DNA of 64,000 bases. Origin: Bradyrhizobium sp. WBOS07. GTDB taxonomy: Bacteria; Pseudomonadota; Alphaproteobacteria; Rhizobiales; Xanthobacteraceae. The notes below the pieces were generated by a model. The model made no database searches, was not told the origin of the DNA, and was given only the letters and a program-made list of their open reading frames with translations. Shown piece by piece: positions 60,001 to 64,000 of the stretch (within the stretch, counting starts at the first letter, position 1; each line of letters starts with the position of its first letter). The stretch is from positions 1,860,001-1,924,000 of the forward strand of contig NZ_CP029008.1 of the NCBI RefSeq assembly GCF_024585165.1, read 5' to 3'. The translations under genes and the position numbers were made by a program.

Positions 60001-60309
60001 GAGTCAAGCGCACCAAAAGACTTCGCCTCTCGCCTGCGCAAAACGCGCGAAACGCGGGAGCTAAGCCAATCCGAACTGGCCAGGGAAGCCGGCATGCAAC
60101 CTTCGGCCATCGCCCATTTTGAGGCTGGGCGCCGCAAGCCGTCGTTCGACAACGTGCGAGCGCTCGCGAAGGCGCTGAAGGTCTCGGCCGACTACCTACT
60201 CGGGGCGCAAGCCGCGACGACCGCCTTTCGCGACGAAGACAAGCTGAGCGCAAAAGATCGACTTTTTATTCAGAACATCATCGACACAATGATTAAGGAC
60301 AAGAAATAG
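59995..60309 (+). CDS. capH: XRE regulator, CapH-like
   Basis: This 104-residue protein has a Cro/C1 helix-turn-helix, 'LSQSELAREAGMQPSAIAHF' and 'RRKPSFDNVRALAKALKVSA', and a helical tail with 'LSAKDRLFIQNIIDTMIKDK'. It is followed after 10 bases by an ImmA/IrrE-type protease and is divergent from CBASS. In known CBASS systems CapH (HTH) and CapP (metallopeptidase) form such a pair: CapH represses CBASS until CapP cleaves it after DNA damage. Domain order and position fit that model; an ordinary phage-type repressor is the alternative. Confidence 0.7.
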   Translation: MAESSAPKDFASRLRKTRETRELSQSELAREAGMQPSAIAHFEAGRRKPSFDNVRALAKALKVSADYLLGAQAATTAFRDEDKLSAKDRLFIQNIIDTMIKDKK

Positions 60310-60319
60310 GGGGCGAAAC

Positions 60320-61201
60320 ATGGCGGGCTTTCGGTTGAAGATGGCAACCCAGCACGGCGAAAAGGTCGCTGAGGAATTTGGCTTCAATCAGTTTCCAGTT
60401 AGACCTCGAGAGATCGCCAAGGCCAGGGATATTGTCATCCAGGCGAAACCAGCCGAAGTGACGGGCGTGTCCGGCGCGATCATCTTCGCCGGTGATTCGG
60501 CCACCATCATCTACTCCACCGAGCACGGCAACGAAGGCTTCGAGAATTTCTCCATTGGCCATGAGCTGGGGCATTGGTTCCTGCCGGGCCATCCCGAGGA
60601 GATTATCAAGGCCGGCGGCGCGCACATGTCCCGCGCCAATTTTACACAGAATACGTCGATCGAGCTGGAGGCTGACCACTTCGCCAGCGGCCTTCTCTTG
60701 CCGTCCAATCTCACACGCAACCTGCTCTCCAATTATCAGATCGGCCTCGACGGCATTCTCAAGCTGGCTGAGAAGGCCCATTGTTCGATCACGGCTGCCG
60801 CGATTCGGGCCGCGGAGTGCGGCAGCTATCCGATGGCGATCATCGTCAGCAAGGGCAACGAGATCGCATATGCGTTTACCTCGGAGTCTTTCAAGAATCT
60901 CGGCAAGCTAGCGTTCTTGCGAAAAGGCGCTCCTTTGCCCGACGGAGCGACGCAGAGGTTCAACGCGGATGCGGCGAATGTCCTTCGCGCCGAACGCGCC
61001 GTTGGTGAAACCGACTTGGCGACATGGTTCGACGGCCCGGGTCGGATCACTCTTGATGAAGAGATCATCGGCCTTGGCAAATACGGCTACACCTTGACCG
61101 TGTTGACCAGCGAGGGGCTGCCCGAAGCCCCTCTCGATGAGGAGGATGAGGATGCTGAATTGGAGCGAAGCTGGACACCCCGCTTCGCTTATGGCCGGTA
61201 G
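60320..61201 (+). CDS. capP: ImmA/IrrE-type metalloprotease, CapP-like
   Basis: This 293-residue protein has the zinc motif 'IGHELGHWFLPGHPEEI' and a third ligand Glu in 'IELEADHFASGLLLPSN', followed by a C-terminal domain of about 130 residues. ImmA/IrrE peptidases cut XRE repressors when they sense stress such as single-stranded DNA. With the upstream XRE gene it likely forms a CapH/CapP switch for the adjacent CBASS operon. The C-terminal domain may sense the inducing signal; nothing in it identifies the ligand. Confidence 0.75.
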   Translation: MAGFRLKMATQHGEKVAEEFGFNQFPVRPREIAKARDIVIQAKPAEVTGVSGAIIFAGDSATIIYSTEHGNEGFENFSIGHELGHWFLPGHPEEIIKAGGAHMSRANFTQNTSIELEADHFASGLLLPSNLTRNLLSNYQIGLDGILKLAEKAHCSITAAAIRAAECGSYPMAIIVSKGNEIAYAFTSESFKNLGKLAFLRKGAPLPDGATQRFNADAANVLRAERAVGETDLATWFDGPGRITLDEEIIGLGKYGYTLTVLTSEGLPEAPLDEEDEDAELERSWTPRFAYGR

Positions 61202-61646
61202 CCACATCCGACATTGGGCCGATTAGCAGGGCCATGCTGCGGGCCGTGGGATTGCCCTCGAACTAATACGGGTGTTGCACCCCCCGCAACCATCCCCTCT
61301 TCGAAACAGTATTATGACCCTTCCGGTAATTTCGGCTGCCGGAGATGATATTTCGGACGTGGCCGTAGTCCAGGAAGGTCGAAAATGCTTTATCTTTCAG
61401 CGGGGGCTGACTGACACTCTCTCCGTCGCACTGCTTCTCCATTGTATCCGGCCGTTCGAAGCCACGGCAAAGCATTGGATCTAGGCGACAACGGCTGTTG
61501 CGGTTATCTCAGGCGGACAAGCGCAACGCGATGCAACGGATGCGAAATCGATCCTTCCAGCACGAGATGCACAAGCGTCGACGATTATCACATGAGCTTT
61601 GCGACGGGTTGAATTGGGCAACTTAACAGGCCTGATGATAGGCGAC
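61202..61646. other. Gap between the CapP-like gene and the integrase
   Basis: About 445 bases without a convincing gene. A frame at 61314-61484 on the plus strand could encode 56 residues starting 'MTLPVISAAGDDISD', but I recognise nothing in it and see no good ribosome binding site. The integrase terminator is expected here, but no strong hairpin is evident. Confidence 0.4.
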
Positions 61647-63017
61647 TCAAGCCTGCGCGCCTCCCTTGATCGGCATCACCTTCTTGGGATCGAGCCAGTG
61701 GTCGATCCGATCAGCCCAATGCTGCATCAGCTTCGTGCGCGAGCCGATCAGCGCGAGGGGTCCGTGCTTCTTGTAGAGACCTTCCACAGTAGAGTTATCG
61801 AGATGTGCGAGCTGCAGCTCGACGACATCGCCATCCCATGCCTTGGCGTCCTTGATCTCTTCGTGGTGAGATAGAGTCGAGAACGTGGTCCGGAATCCGT
61901 GGGCACAATGATCAGTCTTGGTATCAATGCCAAGCAGCCGCAAGCGCTTGTTGAGCGTATTGTTTGATAGCGGCGCGTCCTTCGAGCAGGAAAACGCGTA
62001 CCGGCGATGGCCGGTCAGCTTCTGGACGCTACGCAGGATCGCGAGTGCCTGTCGTGACAAGGGCACAACATGGTCCCAACCGGTCTTCATCTTGGGAGCT
62101 GGAACAGTCCAGCGTTTGGCATCCCAATCGACCTCGCCCCATTCCATTTCATTGACCATGCCGGGGCGGGGAATGGTCAGCGCATTGAAGCGCAAGGCAA
62201 GGCCAACGACGTCACCAAATCTCGCTCTCGTCCACGGTGCGCTGATAAGTTTGAAGACGCGCGTGACGTCGCGTGGTTCGGTGACACCGGGACGCGGCGT
62301 CGAAATGTTGGCAATCATCTGTCCATTCAGGTTGCGGAATGGATTGTAGCCGTCGCCTTCGACGTCGGCATAGTCGCAGATCTGCTCGCCGATGCTGCGC
62401 ACTCGGTCCCGGGTTTCCAGCCTTCCCTCTGCTTCATATGAACGCATGAAAGCGAGCACGTCGGGACGCTTGATGTCCTGCCTGCACAGCTTGCCGAAGC
62501 GAGCCTTGACGTAGCCGACGCGCAGCTCGAGCACCTCGACGGTCTTGGGGTCGCGCACTGCGACGATCCTGCCGCGCTTGACTTTCTCCACCTTCTTCTT
62601 GGCGAGCCACTCATCGGCCCATTGCGCGAAAGGCCGGGCGGCGGCCTGCTTGTGCTTGTCGAGCTGCTTCTCGATGCTCGGGTCTTTGCCTTCCTTGAGC
62701 AGGTCTTTGGCCTTGTCGCGCTCGCGCCGCGCGTCTGCGAGCGAGAACGTGCCATCCCTGCCGTTGCCGTAGGGGCCGATGGAGTAGGTTTTCTGGCGGC
62801 CGTGGAAACGGTAGTCCATCCGCCAGAGCTTGGAGGCAGCGTTGCCGGGCCTGCTCACGTCCGGCGTGACGAAGAGATAGAGCCAGCCGCCGGTCACGTC
62901 GGAAATCTTAGCGGGACTCCACGCGCCATTGTCGAATTTCGGTCGGGCGGCGCGGCAGTCGACGTCGGTCTTAATCTGCTTGGGATTGGCGCACGCGCCG
63001 TCGTTCTTGCCGCCCAT
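61647..63017 (-). CDS. int: Tyrosine recombinase, ICE integrase
   Basis: This 456-residue P4/ICE-type integrase has an N-terminal arm-binding domain ('LWRMDYRFHGRQKTYSIGPY', 'SLADARRERDKAKDLL'), a core-binding domain and the catalytic domain: Arg in 'IPRPGMVNEMEW', 'HCAHGFRTTFSTL' with His and Arg, and 'VVELQLAHLDNSTVEGLYKK' with His and the Tyr nucleophile. It integrates the ICE into the nearby tRNA-Leu gene and excises it with RdfS. ATG 63017 is preferred because AAGGA lies upstream and the conserved domain starts soon after; a longer start at 63167 is possible. Confidence 0.92.
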   Translation of the reverse strand: MGGKNDGACANPKQIKTDVDCRAARPKFDNGAWSPAKISDVTGGWLYLFVTPDVSRPGNAASKLWRMDYRFHGRQKTYSIGPYGNGRDGTFSLADARRERDKAKDLLKEGKDPSIEKQLDKHKQAAARPFAQWADEWLAKKKVEKVKRGRIVAVRDPKTVEVLELRVGYVKARFGKLCRQDIKRPDVLAFMRSYEAEGRLETRDRVRSIGEQICDYADVEGDGYNPFRNLNGQMIANISTPRPGVTEPRDVTRVFKLISAPWTRARFGDVVGLALRFNALTIPRPGMVNEMEWGEVDWDAKRWTVPAPKMKTGWDHVVPLSRQALAILRSVQKLTGHRRYAFSCSKDAPLSNNTLNKRLRLLGIDTKTDHCAHGFRTTFSTLSHHEEIKDAKAWDGDVVELQLAHLDNSTVEGLYKKHGPLALIGSRTKLMQHWADRIDHWLDPKKVMPIKGGAQA

Positions 63018-63228
63018 CGGCTCAATTCCTTCATTCGGCAAAGCGAAAGTCGCCGTGAACGTTTGTTCTCCCGATACCAGCAAAAATACCAGCAAATCGG
63101 GCGGCTGGGATCGGAGGAGAACAAACGGTGACGAACTAGAACGTACGCGGAAGTGCCTATTTTTCAAGGCTTTCCGAGCACGGTGCGGACGGTTGCGGAC
63201 GTTTCGGAACGGGCTTGAACAGCCTGGT

Positions 63229-63313
63229 TGGTGCCCCTGGCCGGAATCGAACCAGCACTCCTTGCGGAACTCGATTTTGAGTCGAGCGCGTCTACCAGTT
63301 CCGCCACAGGGGC
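63229..63313 (-). tRNA. tRNA-Leu(CAA), integration site of the ICE
   Basis: On the minus strand the gene begins GCCCCTG and ends CAGGGGC-ACCA, a 7-bp acceptor stem with encoded CCA. The anticodon loop CTCAAAA lies between CTCGA and TCGAG, giving anticodon CAA. The long variable arm is that of tRNA-Leu, and the T arm GGTTCGATTCC is present. Its 3' end faces the integrase, so the ICE is inserted there. A copy of the 3' end (the other att site) is expected beyond the left edge of the window. Confidence 0.93.
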
Positions 63314-63469
63314 CCTCGGTCGGCCCTTGGAGGGAGCGTCGCGAAGCCGGCGGACTATAGCCATGGACAAAGCGGGGTCAACCCGCGCCAAAGTGATGTC
63401 CGCCGTTCTCGACAGCTGCCTGGACCGGGGCTAGAGGCTAAGGCCACGCCGCATCCGGAAGAGGCCGCC

Positions 63470-64000
63470 GTGACGACCCAGAGTGCCGCAATACCTGCAT
63501 TCAGGCCGGGGGCCGCGAGCCCCGCGCTGACGGCCTCGCTACTCGTCACGTTGATCGCGGCCGCGGCCATCGCGGGCGCCTGGTTCTTCCAGCTCGTGCT
63601 GGAGATCCTGCCCTGCCCGCTCTGCCTCGAGCAGCGCTACGCCTATTACCTCGCGATTCCGCTTGGCGCGCTCACGGCTTTTGCTGCAAAGAATCACGCG
63701 CCGCGGCCGCTGCTGCTGGCGGGGCTCGCGATTCTCGCGCTGGCGACGCTCGCCAATGCCGGCCTCGGCGCCTACCATTCCGGCGTCGAGTGGGGATTCT
63801 GGAAGGGACCGACCGATTGCAGCGGTCCCGTCGTCAATCTCGGCAATGCCGGCGATCTGTTTTCACGGCTCGACACCGTCAAGGTGGTGCGCTGCGACGA
63901 GGTGCAGTGGCGTTTCCTCGGCCTCTCGCTCGCCGGCTACAACGTGCTGATCTCGCTGCTGATGGCCGCGGTCGCCGCGTGGGGATTTGCGGCGACGGCG
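63470..64000 (+). CDS. dsbB: DsbB family disulfide bond formation protein, 3' end cut by the window
   Basis: Starting at GTG 63470 the frame is open to the window edge (177 codons). It encodes four or more membrane helices with the DsbB active site 'LEILPCPLCLEQRYAYY' (CxxC) and a second Cys pair in 'GPTDCSGP' and 'KVVRCDEVQWRFLG'. DsbB re-oxidises DsbA with quinone to form disulfides in the periplasm. It lies outside the ICE, 157 bases beyond the tRNA-Leu gene, and is ordinary chromosome. Confidence 0.88.
   Translation, partial: MTTQSAAIPAFRPGAASPALTASLLVTLIAAAAIAGAWFFQLVLEILPCPLCLEQRYAYYLAIPLGALTAFAAKNHAPRPLLLAGLAILALATLANAGLGAYHSGVEWGFWKGPTDCSGPVVNLGNAGDLFSRLDTVKVVRCDEVQWRFLGLSLAGYNVLISLLMAAVAAWGFAATA

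Noticed and set aside
1..64000. CRISPR array or insertion sequence
   Set aside because: No regularly spaced repeat array beyond the three iterons, and no transposase gene with terminal inverted repeats was found.

Overview
The window is most of an integrative and conjugative element (ICE) of the rhizobial symbiosis-island type in a GC-rich alphaproteobacterium. Gene content and style fit Bradyrhizobium, Mesorhizobium or relatives, but the species cannot be fixed from the sequence. The right end of the element is visible: a tyrosine integrase (61647-63017) lies beside a tRNA-Leu(CAA) gene (63229-63313), and ordinary chromosome (a dsbB-like gene) follows. The left end and its attachment site lie outside the window.

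Bases 1-11967 hold the ICE control and DNA-processing module: a DUF2493 protein, a small membrane protein, a DUF736 protein, a divergent regulator/antiactivator pair (qseC/qseM type), an fseA-type excision activator split over two frames and joined by a +1 ribosomal frameshift, the excisionase rdfS, a RepA-like initiator followed by three iterons, DUF2840, the TraF peptidase, a lytic transglycosylase, a candidate oriT, the relaxase RlxS, the coupling protein TraG and a ribbon-helix-helix protein. An MFS transporter gene interrupts the conjugation genes. The mating-pair-formation operon trbBCDEJKLFGI plus DUF2274 then runs to 23199. A LysR regulator and a LuxI/LuxR quorum-sensing pair follow on the opposite strand.

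Bases 25958-56482 are catabolic cargo: a GMC alcohol oxidoreductase, a class III CoA-transferase, a sugar-type ABC importer, a GntR/FadR repressor, glutathione reductase, an acyl-CoA synthetase, an aldehyde dehydrogenase, a VOC protein, the glycolate oxidase subunits GlcDEF, a peptide-type ABC importer, an AGPS-like flavin oxidase, a glutathione S-transferase, and a benzoate/anthranilate-type Rieske dioxygenase with its own ferredoxin and reductase. Seven near-identical palindromes of the form TGGTNNNACCA sit in the promoter regions of this cargo and around the GntR gene, which points to one regulon. The set suggests uptake and oxidation of an aromatic or ether compound that releases glycolate or another 2-hydroxy acid. 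The substrate is inferred, not shown.

Bases 56538-56937 hold two decayed DUF2274 gene ends, scars of earlier ICE recombination. They are followed by a type II-short CBASS anti-phage operon (DUF2188, patatin phospholipase, CD-NTase, E2-like protein). A divergent XRE regulator/ImmA-IrrE protease pair beside it resembles the CapH/CapP control module.

The genes form three layers: quorum-controlled excision and conjugation, a repressor-controlled catabolic pathway, and a defence island next to the integrase.
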